This document shows, in pieces, positions 36,121 through 46,821 of a DNA stretch of 64,000 nt. Below the pieces are notes generated by a model, which ran no database searches, was not told where the DNA came from, and saw only the letters and a list, made by a program, of their open reading frames with translations. How positions within the stretch are numbered: position 1 is the first letter of the stretch; each line of letters starts with the position of its first letter. Made by a program: the position numbers and the translations under genes. The DNA is from JACCZH01 sp963729445 (GTDB lineage Bacteria; Chloroflexota; Chloroflexia; Thermomicrobiales; CFX8). The DNA lies in contig CAVSNU010000005.1 in the NCBI GenBank assembly GCA_963729445.1, positions 806,001 to 870,000 on the forward strand. The letters run 5' to 3'.

Positions 36121-37629
36121 TCATTGGGATGCTGCGGCTGTCGTTTCGCTTACCAGACCGTCGAGCTGTTCCATCGCGGCGAAGAGGGCGGTCTGCTGGG
36201 CGTCGAGCCAGTCGCGCTGGGCATGGCTGGTGGCGACTTCGCGCGCGAGAGCGGCGCGGATGGCGAGGGGTGCAGGGCCGCCGGGCGAGGTGAGCCGGGC
36301 GACAACCCCAGCCGGGTTGACGCTCTCGCCCAGCATCTCCTCCGTCAGGCCGGCTCGCTGGCCGGTGACATTCTCAATAATTTCTTCCAGCCCATCGACG
36401 GTGAGCGTCCGCATGTCCGTCCCGGAAAGTCCGAGCTGGTGGACGGCCTGAGTTACGATGGTGTGCGCCTGCCGGAAGGGGATTCCAAACTCCCGTACCA
36501 GGCATTCCGCTAGCTCAGTGCTCGCGCCGAAGCCCCCGTTTGCCTGCGCTCCCAGTTTCTCAGTGTCGAACTGAATGGTGTCAAGAACGCTGGTGAGCAG
36601 ATCCAGCGTGGCGATCGCGTTCTCGCAAGCGCGGAAGAGTGGCACGTAGAGGGGATCCTCCACGTCGGTAGTAACCCCGAACGCGGCGGTGTGGACCAGC
36701 GCCTCGACCGTCGTCGCGTCGCCGAGGATGTGTGCGATGCGCGCGCGAATGTGTTCGAGGACGACCGGGTTGCGCTTCTGTGGCATGAGCGAGCTGGTCT
36801 GGATGAACTCGTCGCCGATACGCGCGACACCCACATCAGAGCGCGCCCAGATAAGCAGGTCGTTGACAAAACGCGCCAGGTTCAACGCCATGATCCGCAG
36901 CGTAGCTACCGTTTGCAGCATGTAATCCGCGCCGCCGACCGCGTCGTAGCCATTCTCCACGATGTCGGTGAAAGCCAGTAGCTCGGCAGTTCGTTCGCGG
37001 TCGATTGGCAAGCTGGTCGTGGTGAAGGCGGCGGCACCGAGCGGCGACAGGTTTGTGCCGTCATAGGCCTGAATCAATCGTTCACCGTCACGCCCGAGCG
37101 GGGCGAGCACGCCCATCAGGTAGTGTGCGAGGGTGGTTGGCTGCGCCTCCTGATAGTTCGTTACGCCCGGCATCAGCGTGTCGATATGCTCTTCAGCCAG
37201 CGCCATCAGGCGTCCGCGCAACCCGAGCGTGGCGTGAGCGATGTCCAGCAATCTGCCGCGAAGAGCGATCCGGCACATGGCCGCGTTCAGGTCGTTGCGC
37301 GAGCGCGCAAGCGGCAGATTGCCTCCAGCGTCCTCGCCGGCCAGCTCTGTGATGCGACGCTCAACGGCGAAGAACAGGTCCTCGACGGCTGGGTCATACG
37401 TGTATCCTTCAGGGCCGTCTCGCTCGACGGTCGTAATGGCCGAAAGCAACCGCTGTCCCTGATCCGGGTCGATAATGCCGCTCTCCATGAGCATGACGGC
37501 GTGCGCCTTGTTCGCCTGCATCATCGGCTCAAAGAGCGTAGCCCGTGCCGCGTTGAACCCGGGTTCCAGGATGTAATGCGCGTAGACTGGGGCTGGAAAC
37601 TGCCCGGGTCGGTTCAACTTGTCTGTCAC
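36121..37629 (-). CDS. argininosuccinate lyase-superfamily protein with altered active-site motifs
   Basis: This 502-residue fumarase/aspartase-superfamily protein has the signature SSLMPQKRNP (279-288) containing the catalytic Ser loop. In true ArgH the second region reads with a His in a T-H-x-Q-x-A-Q-P motif; here it is TNYQEAQP (157-164) with Asn158 in place of the His. The first region is PLARSRND rather than L-H-T-x-R-S-R-N-D. It therefore probably does not make arginine, and another C-N or C-O lyase reaction is likely. No arg genes are nearby. It lies convergent to the DapA/FAH pair. Confidence 0.8.
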   Translation of the reverse strand: MTDKLNRPGQFPAPVYAHYILEPGFNAARATLFEPMMQANKAHAVMLMESGIIDPDQGQRLLSAITTVERDGPEGYTYDPAVEDLFFAVERRITELAGEDAGGNLPLARSRNDLNAAMCRIALRGRLLDIAHATLGLRGRLMALAEEHIDTLMPGVTNYQEAQPTTLAHYLMGVLAPLGRDGERLIQAYDGTNLSPLGAAAFTTTSLPIDRERTAELLAFTDIVENGYDAVGGADYMLQTVATLRIMALNLARFVNDLLIWARSDVGVARIGDEFIQTSSLMPQKRNPVVLEHIRARIAHILGDATTVEALVHTAAFGVTTDVEDPLYVPLFRACENAIATLDLLTSVLDTIQFDTEKLGAQANGGFGASTELAECLVREFGIPFRQAHTIVTQAVHQLGLSGTDMRTLTVDGLEEIIENVTGQRAGLTEEMLGESVNPAGVVARLTSPGGPAPLAIRAALAREVATSHAQRDWLDAQQTALFAAMEQLDGLVSETTAAASQ

Positions 37630-38640
37630 GACCTATCCCTTCAAACCGGTCAGCGCGATACTGCGACAGGAGTCGCCCTGGAACGTGGTGGAAGTGGCTG
37701 GATCGTCGTCTCACTGCCCGCGCTCAAAGATTCGTCTGACAATCTGCGTAAGAGCTTACGTACCATGAAGATACCAAAGGTGCTGCAGGCTCCGGACACT
37801 TTGACGCGGTGATTGCTCCCTGTGCAGCGAATTCACTGTAGTTACTGATGCAGGTCATCGATCCATCAATGTCCACAGCGTCTCCAAGGCTGACGCTCGT
37901 CCCGGCAGGTGGGTGGAGGCGTCGGGGTGGCAGCGAGTGATGCGGCAGTACTCGTCAAGGATAGCGCTCACCGCAGATTTGCGTGCGCTCTGCTAGCGCG
38001 GCCCCGGCTTTGTAGCGTGCTCAAGATCGCGCTGCCGGTTGATGATTGCCCTTCCCCCTGTTTTGGGTAACCCAAATTCTGAGGCAGCGCTATCCCATTC
38101 GATACGAATGTCAATAAGGCACTTCGATTCGTTGACACTGCCGCGCGGAGCGTGTTAGAGTGGCCTCGAAGCAACATAAAATATGGAGTACCGTCCTGGA
38201 CAGTGCTATAGAACGGTTTCCTGAAACAACCCCGTTCTCAGCAGTCGCTATCCACAAGCAGGTCACCGACCCGAGAAAAACGGCTTTTCAGTAGGGATGA
38301 GTGATGGAATCGCATCCGCCTGTTAAATCCCGGCTCCAGGAGCTTAGCTGGATGTGTGGTGGACCGTGGCTCCCTTGAGGCCCCCGTGCCGGATTCACGC
38401 CGACTTCGCCGGGCCCCGCGAGGAGCAGGGTACTGGCCGGCATTGTCGCCCTCCGAACCTCCTCATCCTGGATGTCAGGTGTATCCTCGGCCTGAGATCT
38501 ATGCCCATCGCAACCAGAGTCCAGAACGCCCTCCTCGATCTCAATCGCAAACATCATGAACACGTAGACAGACAGCGCCGCGGAGACCTGCGTGACATAC
38601 ATCTTCGTGCATACCGTCGCGGCTCCTCGTAAGGAAAGAA
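37630..38640. other. long non-coding stretch with a candidate promoter
   Basis: About 1 kb without a recognisable gene. A TTGACA/TAGAGT pair with an 18-bp spacer is at 38132-38161, but no convincing frame follows it. Short frames on both strands lack protein-like composition. It may encode an RNA or a decayed gene. Confidence 0.45.
38132..38161 (+). promoter_or_regulatory. candidate sigma70 promoter with no gene directly after it
   Basis: TTGACA (38132-38137), 18 bp, TAGAGT (38156-38161). The minus-10 box is the same as in the iclR promoter at 2089. The first supported gene downstream starts 685 bp away. Confidence 0.4.
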
Positions 38641-38668
38641 TTGACCAACGTCAGATATCCATTATGAT
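38641..38668 (+). promoter_or_regulatory. likely promoter of the sugar ABC transporter operon
   Basis: TTGACC (38641-38646) and TATGAT (38663-38668) are separated by 16 bp. The transcript would carry a leader of about 170 nt before the binding-protein start at 38846. Confidence 0.5.
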
Positions 38669-38845
38669 GTGATGACGGACGACAACAAATGAGAACGGAG
38701 AGGAGACTGCTTGCCTTGAGCTGAAGCTGTGATCCTGAGACCGCTTCCGATCGTCCCCGGCAATGGCGCCGGAGGAATGTGTTTGGCGCACGTGGGATGA
38801 GCGGAGGGAGCCGATCGACCGCGTCGACAATCAGAGGAGGCTGCC

Positions 38846-40276
38846 ATGAGTGATGAGCGTACGAGCGACCTTATCCAGGAGGCAATGAACCTGCGCTATA
38901 CCCGACGCCAGATCCTCCGGCGCGCGACAGCGCTTGGGCTGTCGATTCCGGCTATCTCGGCAGTGTTGGCCGCCTGCGGCGAGGAAGACGCTGATGGAGG
39001 CGCCTCAGGTGCGCAGGGTAGCGGCGCCACGACCGAAACAGGTAGCGCTGAGGCGACGACCGCTCCGGCCGTGCTGAAGGGGTCGAGGCTCAACGTGCTC
39101 GCGTCAACCTACTTCGTCCCAGCTGGTCAGGACCTGTATGAGTCGCAGCTCAAGGAATGGGGCAGCCAGGAAGGCGTCGAAGTCAGTGTTGACTTCGTGA
39201 ACTGGCCTGACCTCCAGCCCAAGATCGGCGCCGCCGTGCAGGGAGGCTCCGGCCCTGACATCGTCGAGCTCTGGGACACCTGGCCGTATCTCTATTACCA
39301 GAGCATGGTCGATGTGCATGACATGGCTACGAGGATCGGTGACGCCCAGGGCGGCTATTACGACTGGGCGGTCAAGACAGCCTCGATCGACGGTCACTGG
39401 TATAGCATTCCGCACGGGAATTCCACCTCGGCGATGGCCTATCGCATCAGTTATTTTAAGGAAGCTGGAGTCGCCGATCCCCAGAATGACTTCCCGAAGA
39501 CCTGGGAAGAGCTCTTCGCGGTCGGGAAGAACCTGAAGGAGATGGGTAAGCCGCTTGGCCAGGCGCTCGGGCACAGTCTCGGCGATCCCCCCGCGTTCAC
39601 CTATGCCTACATGTGGGCCTACGGCGCCATGGAGGTCGAGGAAGATGGCACGACGGTTGCCTTTCACAACGACCAGTTCGTCGACGGCATGACGAAGTTC
39701 GTGCAGGGCTGGAAGGACGCCTACGACGAGACCGGCCTGGCCTGGGACGACTCGACCAACAACCGCGCCTTCCTGGCGGATCAGATCTCGGGGACATTCA
39801 ACGGCAGCAGTGTCTATCTCGCTGCACAGAAGGATGCGCCGGACATCGCCGAGGACACCGATCACGCTGGCTTCTTCGAAGGTCCCGCCGGGCGATTCAA
39901 CATGATCGGTAGCCGGTCCTACGGAATTATGCAGCACTCCGGCAGCCAGGACGCGGCCAAAGCGTTCCTGGAATGGTGGTACGAACCGGCGCAATACACG
40001 GCGTGGTTGGAGGCGCAGGAGGGGTACATCGTTCCGGCGGTTCCCGGCTATGCCGACAACCCGATTTATACGAGTGACCCGAAGCTCGCGCCCTACGCCG
40101 ACGTGGTCAATTATGGCCGGAGTAAGGGCTATGCCGGTGCGTCCAACGATAAAGCTGCCCTCGCGTACGCCAAGTACATCGTGATCGACACGTTTGCCAA
40201 GGCCATTCAGGATGGCAATCCTGAGGAGGCGGTCAAGTGGGGGGCCGATCAGCTGAAGCAGATCTACGGCACATAG
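38846..40276 (+). CDS. carbohydrate ABC transporter substrate-binding lipoprotein
   Basis: A 476-residue family 1 extracellular binding protein. The leader has RYTRRQILRR (Tat-like) and the lipobox VLAAC (Cys44). The mature protein begins with a Ser/Thr/Gly-rich linker, then RLNVLASTYFVPAGQDLYESQL and GGSGPDIVELWDTWPYLYY, which line a sugar-binding cleft of the MalE/UgpB type. It heads an operon with two permeases and a MalK-type ATPase, giving a complete importer. The sugar cannot be assigned. AGAGGAGGCTGCC precedes the ATG. Confidence 0.92.
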   Translation: MSDERTSDLIQEAMNLRYTRRQILRRATALGLSIPAISAVLAACGEEDADGGASGAQGSGATTETGSAEATTAPAVLKGSRLNVLASTYFVPAGQDLYESQLKEWGSQEGVEVSVDFVNWPDLQPKIGAAVQGGSGPDIVELWDTWPYLYYQSMVDVHDMATRIGDAQGGYYDWAVKTASIDGHWYSIPHGNSTSAMAYRISYFKEAGVADPQNDFPKTWEELFAVGKNLKEMGKPLGQALGHSLGDPPAFTYAYMWAYGAMEVEEDGTTVAFHNDQFVDGMTKFVQGWKDAYDETGLAWDDSTNNRAFLADQISGTFNGSSVYLAAQKDAPDIAEDTDHAGFFEGPAGRFNMIGSRSYGIMQHSGSQDAAKAFLEWWYEPAQYTAWLEAQEGYIVPAVPGYADNPIYTSDPKLAPYADVVNYGRSKGYAGASNDKAALAYAKYIVIDTFAKAIQDGNPEEAVKWGADQLKQIYGT

Positions 40277-40464
40277 CCCGGCGCGCACGTCGAGGCAACG
40301 CATCTTCCGGGGTAGCGGTGCATACGCAGGGAGCAACTCGCTGCACGTCGCGATGAACCGCTTCGACGGCCCCTCTACTGGATCGCGCCGGACGGTATCC
40401 GTGCCGATAGGGTCATCCTTTCCCTGTTGGCGCGGGTATCACACGGTTGGTGAGAGGAGAACAC

Positions 40465-41406
40465 ATGCGTACGGCACCAGCCAAGTCAGTGCCGAAAGTT
40501 GCGAAACGCGGCGATCTGAAAGAACGCTTCAATCGAGCCCTGGAGCGCGAGCCGGTGCTGGCCTATCTCTTCATGACACCTGGTTGGCTGATCTTATTGC
40601 TGTTCATGGCCTATCCGTTCTTCCTGGGCATCTACCTGTCGATGACGAATCGGATGATCGGGATCCCGGGCAGTGAATTCATCGGGCTTCAGAACTATCA
40701 AAATCTCTTCAACGACAGCATCTTTCGTCAGACAGTGCTGAATACGTTCGTGTATGGCTTCCTCACCGTGCCGTTCAAGCTCCTGCTCGGGTTGGGTCTG
40801 GCGTTGCTGCTCAACCGTGCGTTCCCGTTCAGAAAGGTGCTGCGTGCTGGGCTCTTGCTGCCCTGGATCGTTCCGACTGCCCTGAGTAGCCTCGCCTGGT
40901 TGATGCTCTATGACGCGGTGTTCAGCCCATTCTCGTGGACACTGTCGAAACTGGGCCTGATCGACGGGAACATCGCCTTCCTGGGAACCCATTGGAACGC
41001 CGTCGCATCGCTCTGCGTCGCGAACATCTGGCGGGGGGTGCCCTTCTTCGCTGTCGCAATTCTTGCCGGTCTTCAGGCCGTGCCGGAAGAGCTGCACGAG
41101 GCGGCCTCCATCGACGGCGCGAACACGGTACGGCGGTTCTTTGCTGTGACGTTCCCCGTGATTCGCGGGATCGTCCTGATTACAACGCTGTTCTCGATTA
41201 TCTGGACCTTCGCTGACTTCCAGTTGGTCTACGTCCTGACCAAAGGCGGCCCGGCGAACTCTACTCACATCTTCGGCACATACGCGTATCAGATCGGAAT
41301 GCAGGCAACCGACATCGGAAGCGGTGCGGCGATCTCGCTCTACATGTTCCCGATCCTCGCGTTGTTCGCGTTTTTATTGCTGCGCTTCGTGCGCCAGGAG
41401 GATTGA
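40465..41406 (+). CDS. sugar ABC transporter permease, MalF/UgpA type
   Basis: This 313-residue permease of the carbohydrate uptake-1 family has about six helices. The EAA loop appears as EELHEAASIDGANTVRRFFAVTFPVI (about residues 212-237). The start at 40465 is chosen for the GAGGAGAACAC directly before it. It lies between the binding-protein gene (188 bp upstream) and the second permease gene, which begins 2 bp after its stop. Confidence 0.93.
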   Translation: MRTAPAKSVPKVAKRGDLKERFNRALEREPVLAYLFMTPGWLILLLFMAYPFFLGIYLSMTNRMIGIPGSEFIGLQNYQNLFNDSIFRQTVLNTFVYGFLTVPFKLLLGLGLALLLNRAFPFRKVLRAGLLLPWIVPTALSSLAWLMLYDAVFSPFSWTLSKLGLIDGNIAFLGTHWNAVASLCVANIWRGVPFFAVAILAGLQAVPEELHEAASIDGANTVRRFFAVTFPVIRGIVLITTLFSIIWTFADFQLVYVLTKGGPANSTHIFGTYAYQIGMQATDIGSGAAISLYMFPILALFAFLLLRFVRQED

Positions 41407-41408
41407 GC

Positions 41409-42254
41409 ATGGTTGGGAGCAACAACCGCGTCAACCGCCTACTGTTTCTCTACCTTCCGTTGGGTTTGTACAGCATCTTCCTGCTGATGCCGTTCTACTG
41501 GATGGCGATCGTCTCGTTCAAGACGAACCAGGAGTTGCTGAACACCGCAGTCAACCCCTGGCTGCTGACAGACGCCACGCTGGATCACTACCGCTACCTC
41601 TTTCAGGAAACCGAGTTCGTGCGCTGGACCGTCAACACGTTGGTGGTAACCGTGGCGGCGACGTTCATCGCGATCGTCACCAGCATCCTCATTGGCTATG
41701 CCCTGGGCCGTTTCCGCTTCCGCGGCGCAAACGTTCTCGCCATCGGCATCTTCCTGGCCTATCTGGTGCCGCCGACACTGCTCTTCATTCCACTGTCCCA
41801 GGTCATCAGCCGGCTTGGTATCTACAACGAGTACTGGGCGTTGATCTTCACCTACCCGACGATCCTGATTCCGTTCGCGGGATGGCTCCTGATGGGCTAC
41901 TTCCGCACGATCGGGCGGGAGCTCGAGGAGAGCGCCATGATCGACGGGGCGAGCCGGATTCAGGCGATGCGCTACATCATCATGCCGCTGGCGTTGCCGG
42001 GCATTCTCTCGGCGGGGATCTTCTCCTTCACCCTCTCGTGGAACGAGTTCCTCTACGCGCTCGTCTTCATGGGTTCTGGCGACATGAAGACGATCCCGGT
42101 TGGGGCGATCAGCGACCTGATTCGAGCTGATGTGTTCTTCTGGGGATCGTTGATGGCCGCCGGTCTTTTAGGGTCTGTTCCCGTGGCAATCGCCTATTCG
42201 TTCTTCGTCGACAAATACGTCTCGGGCCTGACGGCCGGAGCAACAAAAGGTTGA
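41409..42254 (+). CDS. sugar ABC transporter permease, MalG/UgpE type
   Basis: This 281-residue partner permease has about six helices and the EAA loop EELEESAMIDGASRIQAMRYIIMPLALPG, typical of the MalG/UgpE subunit. CAGGAGGATTGAGC precedes the ATG at 41409, giving a shorter and better start than the upstream TTG. It is followed 76 bp later by the ATPase gene. Confidence 0.93.
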   Translation: MVGSNNRVNRLLFLYLPLGLYSIFLLMPFYWMAIVSFKTNQELLNTAVNPWLLTDATLDHYRYLFQETEFVRWTVNTLVVTVAATFIAIVTSILIGYALGRFRFRGANVLAIGIFLAYLVPPTLLFIPLSQVISRLGIYNEYWALIFTYPTILIPFAGWLLMGYFRTIGRELEESAMIDGASRIQAMRYIIMPLALPGILSAGIFSFTLSWNEFLYALVFMGSGDMKTIPVGAISDLIRADVFFWGSLMAAGLLGSVPVAIAYSFFVDKYVSGLTAGATKG

Positions 42255-42330
42255 TTGGAGTGGGCGATTCGTCGCTCGCCGCAGCGGCTGCCACCTGGTC
42301 GGCCGATACTGGTATATGCAGGAGAAGCAC

Positions 42331-43431
<1,101 letters not shown>

Positions 43432-43677
43432 GGACTCGTTTTGTGCACAAGGGGCATGGGTATCGGGCTTCTCATTATCATGCTCAAAAATGCCCAATCT
43501 ATACTCTGGCATACACTGCAAGCGCTCCCTCATCTCGGGGATACATTGCGACATTCTTCCGATGGACGTTTGCCAGGGCTAGAGTAGGATAGAGGCCAGG
43601 CAGCGGGTAGTCATTGGAACGTCTGGGCGCACGGTGATACCCGGTACCTCGCAGTCGCAGTGATTGAGGAGCCGCCA

Positions 43678-45183
43678 ATGGGAGCGCGTACGGGCGAGGA
43701 GTTTCTGCAGGGGTTGCGTGAGCAACCGCGGGAGGTCTATATCGAGGGCGAGCTGGTGCGCGATGTCACCAACCATCGCGCCTTCAAGAATGTGCTCGAG
43801 AGCCTGGCGCACCTCTATGACATGCAGCATGACCCCGAGCTACGCAACGACCTGACCTACGTGTCCCCCGATACCGGAGAGCGGGTTGGGACGTCGTTCA
43901 TGCAACCTCGCACCAGGGACGATCTTGAGCACCGCACGCGAGCGATGAAGATCTGGGCGGATTATTCGCACGGCATGATGGGCAGAACCCCCGACTATCT
44001 CAGCTCGTCACTCATGGCGTTCGCGGCAGCGCGGGATTTTTTCTCCAACAACGACCCACGCTTTGGCGAGCACATTGAAGCCTATTACAAGAGGGCTCGC
44101 GAGCAAGACCTGTGTCTCACGCACACCCTGATAAACCCGCAGGCGAACCGTTCCGTTGGACCGTCGCAGCAGGCTGATCCTTACCTGGCGGCGCGGGTAG
44201 TGACCGAGCGAGATGACGGCATCGTTGTCAGAGGGGCGCGGATGCTGGCGACGCTCGGCCCGATCGCCGACGAGGTCGAGGTCTTCCCGTCGACCGTCGT
44301 CAAGACCGATCCAGCCGATGCCCCGTATGCGTTCGGGTTCGTCATCCCCTGTAGCACTCCCGGACTCAAGTTTATCTGTCGCGAGACCTACGACCTGAAC
44401 AGGTCGAGGCACGACCACCCGCTAGGCTCGCGGTTCGAAGAGATGGACTCGATGTTGATCTTCGATGACGTCTTCGTGCCCTGGGAGCGCGTGTTTCTGT
44501 ATGGCGATCCGGAAACGGCCAACGGGGTCTTCGGCGCGACAAACGCGGTGATTCACATGGCGCATCAGGTGATGGCCAAGAACATCGCCAAGACCGAGTA
44601 CATTCTGGGTCTGGTCAGCCTGATCATTGACACCATCGCGATTGAGCCCTTCCAGCATGTGCACGAGAAGGTGACCGAGATCATCATCGGGCTGGAGTGC
44701 ATGCGGGCGCTGTTGAAGGCGTCGATTGCCGACGCTCAAGTAGACCGTTGGGGCGTCATGACTCCGGCTCGTGGACCGCTCGACGCAGCGCGCAACCTTT
44801 ACCCGAAGCTCTATCCCCGCTTTGTTGAGATCATCCAGCAGCTTAGCGCCAGCGGTCTGATGGCGACGCCGACCCTGGCCGATATTGAGGGGCCTATGGG
44901 ACCTGAGATCGAGCGGTTCTACACCGCGGCGAGGGCGGATGCCCGCCATCGTATCGCGCTCTTCAGGCTGGCTTGGGATACATCGGTAAGCATGTTCGGC
45001 TCGCGGCAGGTGCTCTACGAGCGTTTCTTCTTCGGAGATCCGGTGCGCATGGCTGGCGCGCTCTTCAACACCTACGACAAGCAGCCCTACATGGACATGG
45101 TGCGCTCTTTTATTGAAGAGGGTATGGCGGCCGAGGGCGCGACGGCGGCTACCCCGGCGACTGGTGATGGCGGGGCGGGATGA
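43678..45183 (+). CDS. hpaB: 4-hydroxyphenylacetate 3-monooxygenase-like, HpaB family
   Basis: This 501-residue FAD-dependent hydroxylase (oxygenase component) belongs to the HpaB/acyl-CoA-dehydrogenase-like fold. Family hallmarks are MGARTGEEFLQGL at the start, THTLINPQANRS at the flavin and substrate site, and the FDDVFVPWERVFLYGDPE region. It would hydroxylate a phenol such as 4-hydroxyphenylacetate to a catechol using reduced FAD from the reductase gene that overlaps its stop. The start at 43678 follows GAGGAG; an upstream GTG at 43660 would add six residues. The substrate is inferred from the cluster, including the extradiol dioxygenase. Confidence 0.9.
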   Translation: MGARTGEEFLQGLREQPREVYIEGELVRDVTNHRAFKNVLESLAHLYDMQHDPELRNDLTYVSPDTGERVGTSFMQPRTRDDLEHRTRAMKIWADYSHGMMGRTPDYLSSSLMAFAAARDFFSNNDPRFGEHIEAYYKRAREQDLCLTHTLINPQANRSVGPSQQADPYLAARVVTERDDGIVVRGARMLATLGPIADEVEVFPSTVVKTDPADAPYAFGFVIPCSTPGLKFICRETYDLNRSRHDHPLGSRFEEMDSMLIFDDVFVPWERVFLYGDPETANGVFGATNAVIHMAHQVMAKNIAKTEYILGLVSLIIDTIAIEPFQHVHEKVTEIIIGLECMRALLKASIADAQVDRWGVMTPARGPLDAARNLYPKLYPRFVEIIQQLSASGLMATPTLADIEGPMGPEIERFYTAARADARHRIALFRLAWDTSVSMFGSRQVLYERFFFGDPVRMAGALFNTYDKQPYMDMVRSFIEEGMAAEGATAATPATGDGGAG

Positions 45184-45803
45184 TGTCGTCCGAGACCATA
45201 GACTCCGCCGCCTTCCGGCGCACGATGGGACGGTTCGCAACCGGGGTAACAGTGATCACCGTGCAGCAGGGCGACCTGGTACACGGCATGACGGCGAATA
45301 CCTTCACGTCGCTCTCCCTCGACCCGCCTCTGGTGCTCTTCTGCGTTGGCAAGTCCGCCAGGATGGCCAGGCTATTGGAGGGTGCGGAGGGCTTCGCGAT
45401 CAATATTCTGGCGGCCGACCAGGAGGAGATCTCGCGGCACTTCGCGGGCCGCCAGCGAGAATTCGAATCCGAGATCGATCTCCTGCAGCGCGGACCGGTT
45501 GCACCATTAGTACCGGGCTCACTCGGCGCGTTGTCCTGCACGATCGAGACCAGGTACGAAGGTGGCGACCACTGGATCGTGGTTGGGCGAGTGGTCGAGA
45601 TCCATGAGCCCGTCGAGGGTGCGGTCAGACCTCCGCTGGTCTTTTTCGGCTCACGTTACGCGACGTTGTCGATTGCGGAAGGCGTCCAACCCGAGCCGGA
45701 CGATGCCTGGGGAAACGATGCCATCCTGATCTACCACGACGAATGGACGATGGGCGACGATCCGCCGCCCGACGAGCTCGTGCGCGCGCACATTTGGGAA
45801 TGA
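45180..45803 (+). CDS. hpaC: flavin reductase, HpaC-like
   Basis: This 207-residue flavin-reductase-domain protein (split-barrel FMN-binding fold) begins FRRTMGRFATGVTVITV and has the GMTANTFTSLSLDPPLVLFCVGKSARM block that binds flavin. It would reduce FAD with NAD(P)H for the HpaB-like monooxygenase. The ATG overlaps the HpaB-like stop by 4 bp. The C-terminal tail of about 40 acidic residues is longer than in the shortest family members. Confidence 0.9.
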   Translation: MMSSETIDSAAFRRTMGRFATGVTVITVQQGDLVHGMTANTFTSLSLDPPLVLFCVGKSARMARLLEGAEGFAINILAADQEEISRHFAGRQREFESEIDLLQRGPVAPLVPGSLGALSCTIETRYEGGDHWIVVGRVVEIHEPVEGAVRPPLVFFGSRYATLSIAEGVQPEPDDAWGNDAILIYHDEWTMGDDPPPDELVRAHIWE

Positions 45804-45810
45804 GGCGGTC

Positions 45811-46821
45811 ATGATGCGAAGCGGGAGACCGCCGGCTGAGTCCGGCGCGAACGTCATCCGGGCGGCCCACGGGGAGTTCCGGGTCACTGACCTGGAGCGG
45901 GCGCGGACGTTCTACGTTGATCTGCTGGGCTTTGTTGAAACCGAGCGGACCTCCGGCGCGCTCTACCTGCGCGGTCTGGAGGAGCGTGGACACCACTCCC
46001 TGGTGCTGACAAAATCCGACGCTGCCTGTGCAGGACATCTCGGTTTCCGGGTCGAGAGCGAGGACGACCTGGACAAGCTAGAACGTCTCTGCATCCGTCA
46101 GAGCTTGAAGCACCGTTGGGTCCACCCGGACGAAGAGCCGGGGCAGGGGCGTGCGTTGCGTCTGCAGGACCCGGGTGGACTACCGCTGGAGTTCTACGCG
46201 CGTATGGACCCGGCGGAGCGCATGTTGCAGCGCTTCGATCTCCACCGTGGTGCGCAGGTGATGCGCTTCGATCACTTCAATTGCCAGGTGCCTGACGTGA
46301 ATAGTGCGTACGAGTGGTACGCCACACAGCTTGGTTTCGGCTGTAGCGAGTACACCGCCGGGCATGCCGATGACCTGTGGGCCGTCTGGTTGCAGCGCAA
46401 AGGCAACGTCCATGACCTGGCGCTCATGACCGGGATTGGTCCGCGGGTGCATCATCTCGGGTTCTGGGTGGCGGACACGTTGTCGGTGTTGCGCGCCTGC
46501 GATGTGCTGGCGGGGGCGGGTTGGGTGGAGAGCATCGAGCGCGGCCCGGGCCGGCACGGCATCTCAAACGCGTTCTTCCTGTACCTGCGAGACCCCGACG
46601 GTAACCGGATTGAGTTGTACGCCAACGATTATCAGGTCGTGGACCCGGATTGGGAGCCCATTCGGTGGGAGCTGGACGATCCGAGGCGGGCGACGTTCTG
46701 GGGGCACGCCGCACCGGCGTCGTGGTTTGACGATGCGGCGTTGTGCGCGTCGGTTGTGAACGATGAGCTACTTGCGGTTGTGCTGCCGTGCGGCACGGAC
46801 CGCCCGGCCCATGTTACTTAG
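45811..46821 (+). CDS. extradiol ring-cleavage dioxygenase (HpaD/catechol 2,3-dioxygenase-like)
   Basis: This 336-residue type I extradiol dioxygenase has two vicinal-oxygen-chelate modules. Metal ligands are readable in the second module as His155 (MRFDHFNCQV), His215 (RVHHLGFWV) and Glu268 (NRIELYAND). It would open the ring of 3,4-dihydroxyphenylacetate or a related catechol next to a hydroxyl group. It begins 7 bp after the flavin reductase gene, so the three genes form a tight hydroxylation and cleavage unit. Its 3-prime end overlaps the convergent membrane-protein gene by 54 bp. Confidence 0.92.
   Translation: MMRSGRPPAESGANVIRAAHGEFRVTDLERARTFYVDLLGFVETERTSGALYLRGLEERGHHSLVLTKSDAACAGHLGFRVESEDDLDKLERLCIRQSLKHRWVHPDEEPGQGRALRLQDPGGLPLEFYARMDPAERMLQRFDLHRGAQVMRFDHFNCQVPDVNSAYEWYATQLGFGCSEYTAGHADDLWAVWLQRKGNVHDLALMTGIGPRVHHLGFWVADTLSVLRACDVLAGAGWVESIERGPGRHGISNAFFLYLRDPDGNRIELYANDYQVVDPDWEPIRWELDDPRRATFWGHAAPASWFDDAALCASVVNDELLAVVLPCGTDRPAHVT

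Noticed and set aside
39104..40336. 410-codon open frame on the minus strand opposite the sugar-binding protein gene
   Set aside because: Antisense shadow of a high-GC coding region; the protein has no family-like motifs and the plus-strand gene is certain.
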